A stretch of DNA of 12,915 nucleotides from CAZTDU01 sp964617355 (GTDB taxonomy: Bacteria; Pseudomonadota; Gammaproteobacteria; Burkholderiales; SG8-39). The first letter of the stretch is position 1; every line of letters begins with the position of its first letter. The notes below the pieces were generated by a model. The model was given only the letters and a program-made list of their open reading frames with translations, was not told the DNA's origin and did not search any database. The stretch covers positions 1 to 12,915 of the forward strand of contig CAZTXP010000169.1 in assembly GCA_964617355.1 (NCBI GenBank). Direction: 5' to 3'. This document shows, piece after piece, positions 5,844 through 12,915 of the stretch. The translations under genes and the position numbers were made by a program.

Positions 5844-7664
5844 ATGCAGAAGATCGTCGAGTGTGTTCCCAACTTCTCTGAGGGGCGCGACCCCGCGGTG
5901 ATCAAGGCCATCACGGCGGAGATCGAGGCCGTGCGCGGCGTCACGCTGCTCGACGTAGACCCGGGCGAGGACACCAACCGCACCGTGGTCACCTTCGTCG
6001 GAACGCCCGACGCCGTGGTCGAGGCCGCGGTACGCGCCGGCCGCAAGGCCGCGGAGCTGATCGACATGGCGAAGCACCACGGCAGCCACGCTCGCATGGG
6101 CGCGATGGACGTCTGCCCGTTCGTGCCGGTGGCCGGCGTGACGATGGACGACTGCGTGCAGCTCGCGCGCGAGGCCGGGCGGCGCCTCGGCGAAGCCGGC
6201 ATCCCGGTCTACCTCTACGAGAAGGCCGCCGCGACGCCCCAGCGCCGAAACCTCGCCGTAGTGCGCGCCGGCGAATACGAGGGCCTCGAGAAGAAGCTCG
6301 CCGACCCCGCGTGGAAGCCCGACTTCGGGCCCGCGAAGCACAACCCGCGCACCGGCGCGTACATCGTCGGCGCGCGCGAGTTCCTGATCGCCTACAACGT
6401 CAACCTCGCGACCACCGACAAGCGCTACGCGGACGACATCGCCTACAACCTGCGCGAGCGCGGCCGCCACCTGCGCCGCGGCAACGTGATTCCGTTCTAC
6501 TACAAGGGCGAGGCGATCACGTTCGCCAAGGGCGCCTACCCCTGCGGTGCGTGCGAGCACGTGGCGAAGGATTGGGCCTCCCTCTCCGCCCACTACAAGG
6601 ACGCGCACGGCAAGGACCTCGACGCGCGCTACCGCGCGCTCGGCTACAAGCCGGGCGAGGTCGAGGGCAAGACGGCGTATGCCGACGGCCGCTTCACGCA
6701 CGTGAAGGCGGTCGGCTGGGTGGTCGAGAAGTACCGCAAGGCGCAGATCTCGATCAACCTGACCGACTACAAGGTCGCATCGGCGCACGCCGTGCTCGAG
6801 GCGGCGCGCGAAGAAGCGGCGGCGCGCGGCATTCCCGTCACCGGATCGGAGATCGTCGGCGTGGTGCCGTATGACGCGATGCTCGAATCCGGTCGCTGGT
6901 ACCTGCGCCGCATGAAGAAGTCCACCGGCATCCCGGTCGGCGACATCGTCGAGACCGCGGTGCAGGCGATGGGGCTGCGCGACGTCGCGCCCTTCGACAC
7001 CGAGAAGAAGGTGCTCGGCCTGCCGAAGGCCTCCGGGCCGCTCGTCACGAGTACCGTCGCGGGCTTCGTGGACGAAGTCTCGCGTGACACCCCCGCCCCC
7101 GGCGGCGGCTCGATCGCGGCGCTCGCCGGTTCGATCGGTGCGGCGCTCGCCGCGATGGTCGCCAACCTGTCGGCGGGCAAGGCCGAGTTCGCCGAGCGGT
7201 ACGACGAGCTCGACGCGCTCGCCTCCGAGGCGCAGGCGGTGAAGGACGCCCTCCTCGCCGCCGTGGACGAGGACACGCAGGCCTTCAACGGCGTCATGGA
7301 CGCGCTGCGCATGCCGAAAGACACTCCCGAGCAGCAGGCTGCGCGCACTGCCGCGCTGCAGGCCGGCTACCGGCACGCCACCGACGTGCCGATGCAGACC
7401 GCGCGACAGTGCCACGCCGCGCTCGATCTGTGCCGACGCGCGGCCAGGATCGGCAACGACGCCATGATCACCGACGCCGGCACCGGGGCGCTGGTCTGCC
7501 TCGCCGGCGTGAAGGGCGCGGCCTACAACGCGCGCGTGAACCTGAAGTCGATCAAGGACGCGAGCTACGTGAAGGCGACCGCGGGCGAGATCGCCACGCT
7601 GCTGTCGGGCTCCGCCGCCCTTGCCGCCGAGGTGGACGCCGAGGTGATGCGCCTGACGGCCTAG
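5844..7664 (+). CDS. ftcD: Bifunctional glutamate formimidoyltransferase / formimidoyl-THF cyclodeaminase with a zinc-finger-like insertion
   Basis: Moves the formimino group of N-formimidoylglutamate to tetrahydrofolate, releasing glutamate, then cyclises formimino-THF to 5,10-methenyl-THF with loss of ammonia. The product is 606 residues against 541 for human FTCD. The transferase half opens with VECVPNFSEGR (5-15) and has catalytic-type His82 in the KHHGSHARMGAMDVCPF segment, the same number as in mammalian FTCD. The cyclodeaminase half (about 400-606) carries TPAPGGGS at 416-423 and conserved stretches through VNLKSIKD. The extra length is mostly an insertion of about 75 residues, roughly 209-285, between YNLRERGR and HVKAVGWVVEKY; the mammalian enzyme has only a short linker there. 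It contains Cys234, Cys237, His250 and His255 in C2H2 spacing. The start at 5844 has AGGAG 6 nt upstream. It is divergent from hutI and convergent with the fecR-like gene. Calling it the last step of this hut locus is well supported. Confidence 0.96.
   Translation: MQKIVECVPNFSEGRDPAVIKAITAEIEAVRGVTLLDVDPGEDTNRTVVTFVGTPDAVVEAAVRAGRKAAELIDMAKHHGSHARMGAMDVCPFVPVAGVTMDDCVQLAREAGRRLGEAGIPVYLYEKAAATPQRRNLAVVRAGEYEGLEKKLADPAWKPDFGPAKHNPRTGAYIVGAREFLIAYNVNLATTDKRYADDIAYNLRERGRHLRRGNVIPFYYKGEAITFAKGAYPCGACEHVAKDWASLSAHYKDAHGKDLDARYRALGYKPGEVEGKTAYADGRFTHVKAVGWVVEKYRKAQISINLTDYKVASAHAVLEAAREEAAARGIPVTGSEIVGVVPYDAMLESGRWYLRRMKKSTGIPVGDIVETAVQAMGLRDVAPFDTEKKVLGLPKASGPLVTSTVAGFVDEVSRDTPAPGGGSIAALAGSIGAALAAMVANLSAGKAEFAERYDELDALASEAQAVKDALLAAVDEDTQAFNGVMDALRMPKDTPEQQAARTAALQAGYRHATDVPMQTARQCHAALDLCRRAARIGNDAMITDAGTGALVCLAGVKGAAYNARVNLKSIKDASYVKATAGEIATLLSGSAALAAEVDAEVMRLTA
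6537..6608 (+). other. C2H2 zinc-finger-like motif inserted in FtcD
   Basis: Encodes FtcD residues 232-255. Cys234 and Cys237 are followed by His250 and His255, giving C-x2-C-x12-H-x4-H. Tyr232 sits two before the first Cys and Leu247 three before the first His, both where classical C2H2 fingers have hydrophobic core residues. The third core position (usually Phe or Tyr) is Ala241, with Trp244 nearby as a possible substitute. The surrounding insertion (about 209-285) also holds an aromatic IPFYYKGE segment and a short charged helix-like stretch after His255. The pattern is direct; zinc binding and function are inferred. Confidence 0.65.
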
Positions 7665-7671
7665 CGACCGG

Positions 7672-8400
7672 CTACTGGATCTGGCACTCGAGGTTGTTGC
7701 CGCTGCCGACCCTGCCGCCGAGGATGGTCTGGTTCAGCGCCTGTGCCGGCAGCACGACGCGAATCCCCTGGCTCGCCGGCACGACCGCCGGCGGCGTGGT
7801 GAACGACTGCACGTAGCCGAATTCGCCGACGCGGAAGTCCTGCGTGCCGGCCTGGTTGGTGACCACGATGATGCCGTCGGCCACGTCCACGTGCAGGCCG
7901 TTGGGCGGTGCGCCGCCGCCCGGCGCCACGACGCCCGCGCAGTCGTTGTTGCAGACCAGCATGCTCCAGTGCGTGCCGCGGATGTCGATGGTCGCATTTG
8001 GCGTGGCGACGCCGTACTTGCCCGGGTTGCGGCGGCCGAGCAGGCCCGTGACGCTGCGCATGCCGCCCTTCAGCAGGCTCATCACGACGTTGTCGCTGTT
8101 CGGGTTGCCTTCCTCGTACTTGTAGGCGTCGATTTTCAGCTGCGTGGACGGCCGCAGCACCGTCTCGGCGCCGTCGGACCACTTGATGCGCGCGTAGCTG
8201 GCGTCCGAGGTGATGATCAGGTCGCCCTCGCCCACGCCGCTCTTCATCGTCAGGATGCGCGAGCCGCCGTCGGCACGCCGCGCGATCACCGCGCCGGAGA
8301 GGTGCGTGACCTCGCCGTCCACGGCGAGCGCGGGGGCCGCCGGCAGCCCGAGCACGAGCGCCAGCGCCATCCACGCCGCGCTAGTTGCACTTCTGGACAT
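7672..8400 (-). CDS. Secreted FecR-domain protein
   Basis: A 242-residue exported protein. Residues 1-26 form a signal peptide (Arg3, long Ala/Leu core, ending ALA before Val27). The mature part opens with an SH3-like stretch (GEVTHLSGAVIA) and continues as a FecR domain: GDLIITSDASYARIKWSDG (59-77), then ETVLRPSTQLKIDAY, ATPNATIDIRGTHW (132-145), and a second strand-rich part DVADGIIVVTNQAG with VGEFGY. FecR domains occur in sigma-factor regulators but also in periplasmic or surface proteins beside large exoproteins. With a cleavable signal, no N-terminal cytoplasmic segment and no sigma-factor gene nearby, the second role fits better. Cysteines are at 150, 154 and 239. The ATG at 8400 lies inside the last codons of the upstream exoprotein gene (20-bp overlap), with GGAAGAAGA as the ribosome-binding site, indicating translational coupling. 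The exact function is unknown. Confidence 0.88.
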   Translation of the reverse strand: MSRSATSAAWMALALVLGLPAAPALAVDGEVTHLSGAVIARRADGGSRILTMKSGVGEGDLIITSDASYARIKWSDGAETVLRPSTQLKIDAYKYEEGNPNSDNVVMSLLKGGMRSVTGLLGRRNPGKYGVATPNATIDIRGTHWSMLVCNNDCAGVVAPGGGAPPNGLHVDVADGIIVVTNQAGTQDFRVGEFGYVQSFTTPPAVVPASQGIRVVLPAQALNQTILGGRVGSGNNLECQIQ

Positions 8401-11400
8401 TCTTCTTCCGCTTCTTCTGGTCGTCGTCGGTGCCGCTGCCGGAGGTGCCCGAGGCCGAGTCGTCGTCGCCGGCCGCCGTGCTCGTGGACGTGCTGCTCGA
8501 GGCCACCTTCACCGTCTGCACCGCGTTGTTGACCAGCAGCACCAGTACCTCGTCGAGCACCGCGCCGCCCGTGCCGCCGCTGCCGCCGGCCGCCGCTGCA
8601 GTCGGGATCAGCACGCCGCCCGCACCGTAGAAGCCGGTGGCCGAGAGCGTCGGTGGCGTATAGGGGTTCGACGTGAGCACGGCGCAGGTGGCGCAGGTGG
8701 TGGACCCGGTATTCACCGCGCCGAGCGACACCACGCCCGCGTTGGCGTTCAGGCCGGTACCGGGGGCGAGCTGGATCGTACCGCCCGAGAGCGCGGCGAT
8801 CGTCGTGCCGCCCGTGCCCGAATCGACCAAGGCGTACGAGCCGTCGCCGCTGCCGCCGAGCAACTGGATGTTCGCGCCGGTCATCGCGACGGTGTTGCCG
8901 GTCACCTGCGCGATGCTGCCGGCGCCCGCGCCGCCCTGCAGCACCAGGTTGCCGGTAGAGGCGATCGTCACGGACTGCGGATCGATCGAGGCCGACGCCC
9001 CCGGCATGTTGCCGCCGGCGATCATGATGCTGGTGGCGCCGATGACGATCGAGTTGGCGGCCTGCAGCTTGGCGCCGTAGCCCATCGTGGTGTCGCTGCC
9101 GCGCAGCGTCAGCGTACCGGCGTTGATCGACAAGTTGCTCGCCGCGACCACCGAGGCGTTGCCCGTGGCCAGGGCGTCGGGCTGGACGGTGATGCTGGAG
9201 CCGCTCAGGAAGATGCTGGACGCCTGCACGCTGCCGTTGGCGACATTGACCGCGCCGCCGATCACCGACAGCGAGCCGCCGCCCGAGACGTTGAAGTCGT
9301 TGCCGAAGACCACGCCGCCGTTCGTGTACAGCGTGGTGCTGGCGGAGGTCGCGCGCGCGATCGGCGCGTTCACCAGGATGCCGCCGGCGTGGCTCGTGGC
9401 GCCGATCTGGAGTGCGCCGACGAGGGTGGCGAGGTCCGCCGCGGAGAGCGACAGGCCCGGCCCCGAGCCCAGCGTGATCGGCTGCGCATCCGTGGTCGAA
9501 CGCACCAGCAGCATGCCCGAGCCGCTGTTGACGCTGCCGCCCGCGAGCGACATGGTGTCACCGCTCAGCGTGACCTGCGATGCGCTGCCGGAATTGGTGA
9601 TCGTCCCGCCGTTGACCAGCGTGCCGGTCATCGCGTTCGCGAGCACGCCGCCCGCGCCGCCCTGGAGGGTACCGAGGTTCGTGACTCCCGTGCCCTGTAC
9701 GTCCACGCCAGCCGCAGCGCCGGAGGACACCGTGACGGCCGGTCCGACCGTGACCGAGCCACCGAGGGCGATCACCGAGACGTCGCCGACGCTGTTGGTC
9801 AGCGCCGAGGCGACGTTGATCGACCCTGCGTTGATCACGTCGAGGAATCCGCCGTCGCTGGTGCCGTCGACCGTCAGCAGTCCCGTCGAGCTGACGTAGG
9901 TGACGTCGCCGCCGCCCGAATTGTTGATCGACACGTTCGCCGCGCTGTTGGTGAGGCCGAGGTTGGCGCCGCCCATCGAACTGAAGCCGAACGCGAGGCC
10001 GCTGACCGTGCCCGTGCCCGACTGGACCATCGGGCCGCCGGCATCGAGGATCACCGGCCCCGAGGGCGCCTCGACGGGCGCCTCGATCGACAACGCCTTG
10101 GTCGTGGTGAGGTTGATCGGGCCGGCCGTCGCCTTCAGGCTGCGGCCGCTGAAGCTGGCGAACGGGTCGAGCGTGTCGCCGTTGACGAGGCGCAGCAGGC
10201 CCGCACCGCTGTCGGTCACGGACACCGACGTGGCGATCGCGGCGAGGTTCTGCACGTCGGTGTCGATCACGATGGTGCTCGGCGTGCTCGCGATCAGGTT
10301 CTGCGCCGTAAGGACGTTGCCGCCGGTGTTGATCGCACCGGTCGTGATCAGCTGCACCGTCGCGAAGGCGCCCGGCGCAATGCTCACTGCACCCGCCGCC
10401 GAGATATTGCCATTCGACGGGTTGCCGATCTGCAGTCGCCCGCCGCCCGCCGACAGCTGCGACAGCTCGGCCTGCGACAGGTGCATCGCGCCGCCGGTGC
10501 TGATGGAGCCGAGCACGATGTCGCGGCCGGCCGAGAGCGTGTTCAGCCCCACCGCGCCGACGCCGGAGACTGTGCTGTTGATCGCGAGGTCGTCGGCGGT
10601 GAGGGTCACGGTGCCGCCAGTGGCGTTCAGCGGGCCGTTGACGGTCAGCACGCTGCCCGGCGTGAGCTGGCGCAGGTCGATCGCGCCCACCGCGCTGCCG
10701 GAACCGAAGGTGCCGGAGCCGCCATCGTAGATCGTGGCCGATCCTGCGCCGGCGACGAAGCTGGTGGAGCCGCCGATGTTGTTGGTCGCGTTCGTGAGGG
10801 TGACGCTCTGCGCCGAGACGTCGAGGTTCTGCGCGAACGCAATGGCCCCGCTCTGCGTCAACGCGCCGCCCGCGGACAGGTAGACGTCGCCGCTCGACGT
10901 GGACGTGCCCGCGGCGAGGTCCAGCGCACCGGCGTTCTGGATGCGCACGTTCCCGCCGCCGCTATCGAACCGCAGGGAGGTCACGCTGGCCTGCAGCGGC
11001 GTCGCGTCGCCGATGCCGCCAGCGCCCGACGACACCAGGTTCGCCGACGTCGCGGTGATGTTCGTGGCGGCATTGCCCCCCGCGACGATCGCGCCGCTGA
11101 CCGCCTGCAGGACCACGTTGGTCGCCTGTACGTCGTTCACGTAGAGGGTGCCGCTCGACTGCACGCCAAGCACGTCGTTGAAGCCGGTGATGCTGCCCTT
11201 CACCTGCACGAATCCGGTGGAGGTCGACAGGTCTCCGCCGCCGCTGCCGCTGATGCTGCCATTCGACTGGATGAGCCACGGCACCGCGAGCGACTCCCCG
11301 GACGCCAGCACGACCGTGCCCGCCGTCGTGCCGTTGTCGCTGACGATCAGGGTGTCCGGCGTGAACGCAGCGCCATTCGCGATCGTGACCGCGGCACCGG

Positions 11401-12915
11401 CGACCTCCAGGACACCCCCGCCGGTCACGGCCGCGGTGCCCAGGAAGTCCTGCGGCTGGGAACCGTCGAGGCGCAGCGAGGATCCGAGCGACACGTTGAA
11501 CGCGCCGGCGTGCGTGCCGGGGCCACGCATCGACATCTCGCCGGCCACCAGGTTGAGCGAGCCGTTGTTGTCGAGGCGGCCATGTGCGATCAGGGGGTTG
11601 CCCGCCGGCGTGCTGACGTTGATCGTCGCGCCGGCGAGGTTGCGCACGGTGCCGCTGGCGCCGAGGATGTTCTCGGGACCGGTCAGCGTCATGTTGAAGA
11701 TGCCGCCCGGCTGGTTGTTGATCACCGACACGCCCTGCAGGTCGATGGTGCCGCCGTTCCAGGTGACCGTGCCGAACTGGTCCCAGGTCTTGTTGACGAG
11801 CGTCTTGGTGCCGGTGGGCACCAGCAGCGTGGTGCTGGTGTTGGCGGTGACCAACGCGCCCGCGCCGTCGATCACGCCAGTGTTCCAGTTCAGGCTGTTG
11901 GTCACCGTGACTGTGCCGGTCGCGGTGAGGTTGCCGCCGGCGAGCGTGAGGTTGGTGATCGTCGAGGCGTTCGCGCCGGACAGATTCAGCGAACCGTTCG
12001 AGCCGAGGAAGAGCGTGTCGTCCGTGCCGGCCACGGTCAGGCGCTTGGCGGTCTGGCCGCCGGCCGAGACGGTCACGGTCTGCACGCCTGCGATGTCGTT
12101 GATCACCGCGTCCTCGGCCGCGGTGGGCGCGTGACCGAGGCTCCAGTTGATGCCCTGGTCCCAGAGGCCGCCGGCGTTGGCGGTCCAGGTGTTCACGGCC
12201 TGCTGGACCGTCAGCACGAGGATGCTGGGGCCGTACGCCGGGCTGTGCGCGATCGTGGGTGCGTTGATCGTGAACGCGCCCCCCTGGCTGCCGTAGGTGA
12301 CGACCGGATAGGTCTCCCCGGGGTTCGTGAGGTAGCCGCCGATCTCGCTGACGTTCAGGTTGCCGCCGCTCGTCAGGCTGCCACTGATCGCGAGGACGTC
12401 GTACAGGCCGGGCGTGTTGCCTGCGATCTCGATGTTGACGTTGCTCGTCGCGCCCATCGTCACGGAACCGGCAATCGACAGCGTGCCTGCCGCGTTCATG
12501 CCGCCGGGGTTGATCGTGCCGTTGGTGGTGAGCGTCCCGCCGTTGAGGTTGAGGGTTCCAACGCCCGTGATCGCGCCATTGCTGGTGAAGCTTCCCGGGA
12601 CCGTCAGCGTTCCCGAGGTGAGCAGGAGGTTTCCGGCCGCCGCGTCGAAGGTGAGCGTCCCCCCGTTGCTTCGCAATGCGAATGTCGAGCCCCCTGCCAC
12701 CTCCAGCGTTCCACTGTTCACGAGACTGCCGCTGCTCGAGGTCGATTCGAGGTAATTCACGCTCGCCCCCAGCGCCCGGAACGTCCCGCTGTTGTTCAGC
12801 ACCGTCCCGCTGTTCAGCCTCAGTGCGCTGGTGGAAGCCAGGTTCAGCGTCACCAGCCCGGCGTTGTTCACCGTCAGCCCGTCCAGCTGGTGGTCGTTCC
12901 CCGTGATGTTCAAGT
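8381..12915 (-). CDS. Large beta-solenoid exoprotein (haemagglutinin/adhesin-like), C-terminal portion
   Basis: An open frame from the right edge to the stop at 8381, about 1,511 codons; the true start, with any signal peptide or secretion domain, is off the window. An apparent TTG start at 12913 is just an internal Leu (numbered residue 1 here). Composition is extreme: Gly, Ser, Thr, Ala, Asn and Val dominate, Lys is very rare until the tail, and I find only three cysteines. Short repeating strands such as NSGTLEV and GTLNLNGG indicate a right-handed beta-helix. Recognisable units: an autotransporter-passenger-like stretch (135-214), a W...NWSLGHAPTAAEDAVI unit (241-271), and two LS-x-A-[ED]-L...LQIG units (812-845, 1156-1185). 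The tail has a C-A-T-C motif (1407-1410), a Ser/Thr/Asp-rich linker and a basic KKRKK patch ending in Cys-Asn. Two-partner secretion is the likeliest route, but no transporter is in view. Coupled to the FecR-domain gene. Confidence 0.88.
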   Translation of the reverse strand, partial: LNITGNDHQLDGLTVNNAGLVTLNLASTSALRLNSGTVLNNSGTFRALGASVNYLESTSSSGSLVNSGTLEVAGGSTFALRSNGGTLTFDAAAGNLLLTSGTLTVPGSFTSNGAITGVGTLNLNGGTLTTNGTINPGGMNAAGTLSIAGSVTMGATSNVNIEIAGNTPGLYDVLAISGSLTSGGNLNVSEIGGYLTNPGETYPVVTYGSQGGAFTINAPTIAHSPAYGPSILVLTVQQAVNTWTANAGGLWDQGINWSLGHAPTAAEDAVINDIAGVQTVTVSAGGQTAKRLTVAGTDDTLFLGSNGSLNLSGANASTITNLTLAGGNLTATGTVTVTNSLNWNTGVIDGAGALVTANTSTTLLVPTGTKTLVNKTWDQFGTVTWNGGTIDLQGVSVINNQPGGIFNMTLTGPENILGASGTVRNLAGATINVSTPAGNPLIAHGRLDNNGSLNLVAGEMSMRGPGTHAGAFNVSLGSSLRLDGSQPQDFLGTAAVTGGGVLEVAGAAVTIANGAAFTPDTLIVSDNGTTAGTVVLASGESLAVPWLIQSNGSISGSGGGDLSTSTGFVQVKGSITGFNDVLGVQSSGTLYVNDVQATNVVLQAVSGAIVAGGNAATNITATSANLVSSGAGGIGDATPLQASVTSLRFDSGGGNVRIQNAGALDLAAGTSTSSGDVYLSAGGALTQSGAIAFAQNLDVSAQSVTLTNATNNIGGSTSFVAGAGSATIYDGGSGTFGSGSAVGAIDLRQLTPGSVLTVNGPLNATGGTVTLTADDLAINSTVSGVGAVGLNTLSAGRDIVLGSISTGGAMHLSQAELSQLSAGGGRLQIGNPSNGNISAAGAVSIAPGAFATVQLITTGAINTGGNVLTAQNLIASTPSTIVIDTDVQNLAAIATSVSVTDSGAGLLRLVNGDTLDPFASFSGRSLKATAGPINLTTTKALSIEAPVEAPSGPVILDAGGPMVQSGTGTVSGLAFGFSSMGGANLGLTNSAANVSINNSGGGDVTYVSSTGLLTVDGTSDGGFLDVINAGSINVASALTNSVGDVSVIALGGSVTVGPAVTVSSGAAAGVDVQGTGVTNLGTLQGGAGGVLANAMTGTLVNGGTITNSGSASQVTLSGDTMSLAGGSVNSGSGMLLVRSTTDAQPITLGSGPGLSLSAADLATLVGALQIGATSHAGGILVNAPIARATSASTTLYTNGGVVFGNDFNVSGGGSLSVIGGAVNVANGSVQASSIFLSGSSITVQPDALATGNASVVAASNLSINAGTLTLRGSDTTMGYGAKLQAANSIVIGATSIMIAGGNMPGASASIDPQSVTIASTGNLVLQGGAGAGSIAQVTGNTVAMTGANIQLLGGSGDGSYALVDSGTGGTTIAALSGGTIQLAPGTGLNANAGVVSLGAVNTGSTTCATCAVLTSNPYTPPTLSATGFYGAGGVLIPTAAAAGGSGGTGGAVLDEVLVLLVNNAVQTVKVASSSTSTSTAAGDDDSASGTSGSGTDDDQKKRKKNVQKCN
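8683..8702 (-). repeat. Tandem 9-bp repeat encoding the exoprotein C-A-T-C motif
   Basis: On the coding strand the 9-mer ACCTGCGCC occurs twice in direct succession, giving Thr-Cys-Ala-Thr-Cys-Ala. The C-x2-C pair (Cys1407, Cys1410) thus looks like the product of a small duplication. Confidence 0.75.
9359..9448 (-). repeat. LS-x-A-D-L...LQIG exoprotein repeat, copy 2
   Basis: Encodes residues 1156-1185. L-S-A-A-D-L-A-T-L, a shorter turn than copy 1, then A-L-Q-I-G and G-G-I-L-V. It lies about 1.0 kb downstream (in gene direction) of copy 1. The two copies share the spacing of Leu, acidic and LQIG residues but are diverged, so they are structural repeats rather than a recent duplication. Confidence 0.55.
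10379..10480 (-). repeat. LS-x-A-E-L...LQIG exoprotein repeat, copy 1
   Basis: Encodes residues 812-845. The pattern is L-S-Q-A-E-L-S-Q-L, a Gly-rich turn, then R-L-Q-I-G and G-N-I-S. It is preceded by GRDIVLGSISTGG, a strand pair that commonly leads this unit in large exoproteins. Confidence 0.55.
12101..12193 (-). repeat. W-rich NWSLG-x-P solenoid-opening unit in the exoprotein
   Basis: Encodes residues 241-271: Trp243, Trp251 and Trp257 within W-x7-W-x5-W, then SLGHAPTAAEDAVI. Similar W...NWS.G..P...DDAVI units start repeats in many large bacterial beta-strand surface proteins. It holds three of the few Trp residues of an otherwise aromatic-poor protein. Confidence 0.5.
12272..12511 (-). 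repeat. Autotransporter-passenger-like closing unit in the exoprotein
   Basis: Encodes residues 135-214 of the visible exoprotein: INPGG followed by GTLSIAGSVTMG, NVNIEIAG, YDVLAISGSLTSGGNLNVSEI and PVVTYGSQGGAF. This order (short linker, GTL strand, N-x-x-I-E-x-x-G, YDVL-type strand, NLNV strand, VxTYGSxxGxF) resembles the end of passenger beta-helices in many autotransporter-like proteins. Here it is internal and followed at once by another module, so the protein looks assembled from consecutive solenoid blocks. Recognition is by eye only. Confidence 0.55.

Noticed and set aside
5625..7415. 596-codon minus-strand open frame opposite ftcD
   Set aside because: Antisense shadow of ftcD, with no recognisable domain.
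7662..7674. Intrinsic terminator between ftcD and the fecR-like gene
   Set aside because: The stem would be only 4 bp and no T-run follows on either strand.
8403..8520. Low-complexity stretch as a mobile-element scar or microsatellite
   Set aside because: It is in frame and encodes the Ser/Thr/Asp linker and basic tail expected at the end of such an exoprotein.
9087..12134. Chain of plus-strand open frames (270, 276 and 328 codons) opposite the exoprotein
   Set aside because: They stay open because TTA, CTA and TCA codons are rare in the exoprotein gene; the products are Pro/Val/Ser-rich mirror sequence without initiation signals.
12911..12913. TTG as the start codon of the exoprotein gene
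   Set aside because: The frame is open to the window edge, there is no signal peptide after it, and the text is already repeat-like solenoid; it is an internal Leu.

Overview
This is a very GC-rich window with G/C-biased third codon positions and almost no non-coding DNA. It looks chromosomal and most likely betaproteobacterial. The reasons are a Bug-type (tripartite tricarboxylate transporter, TTT) substrate-binding protein, a Pseudomonas/Burkholderiales-like set of hut enzymes, and a large exoprotein coupled to a FecR-domain protein. I cannot name the genus.

Left part (1-7664): a histidine-degradation locus. A truncated Bug receptor gene (minus strand, running off the left edge) is divergent from hutU-hutH-hutG (plus strand, tightly packed; hutU and hutH share ATGA). 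hutI lies on the minus strand, tail-to-tail with hutG with a 28-bp overlap. It is divergent from a two-domain formimidoyltransferase-cyclodeaminase gene (ftcD, plus strand). Together: HutH makes urocanate, HutU makes imidazolonepropionate, HutI makes N-formimidoylglutamate (FIGLU), and FtcD moves the formimino group to tetrahydrofolate, giving glutamate, 5,10-methenyl-THF and ammonia. HutG (N-formylglutamate deformylase) belongs to a different branch that normally needs HutF, which is not in the window.

Three things stand out here. (1) Both divergent gaps (31 and 38 bp) carry closely related 13-bp palindromes placed identically, 2 bp before the hutU and hutI start codons. They can be read as symmetric -10 elements firing both ways, with leaderless starts for hutU and hutI and ordinary Shine-Dalgarno (SD) leaders for the Bug gene and ftcD. 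(2) FtcD carries an insertion of about 75 residues in its formyltransferase half with a C2H2 zinc-finger pattern (C-x2-C-x12-H-x4-H). (3) HutH lacks about 24 residues directly after the MIO (active-site electrophile) helix compared with the Pseudomonas enzyme, with all catalytic motifs kept.

Right part (7672-12915, minus strand): a secreted FecR-domain protein and, upstream of it and overlapping by 20 bp, the C-terminal 1,511 codons or so of a huge Gly/Ser/Thr/Asn-rich beta-solenoid exoprotein that runs off the right edge. This block converges on ftcD with only 7 bp between the stop codons and appears functionally unrelated to the hut genes. I saw no RNA genes, insertion sequences, CRISPR arrays or clear intrinsic terminators, and no gene-free stretch over 300 bases.
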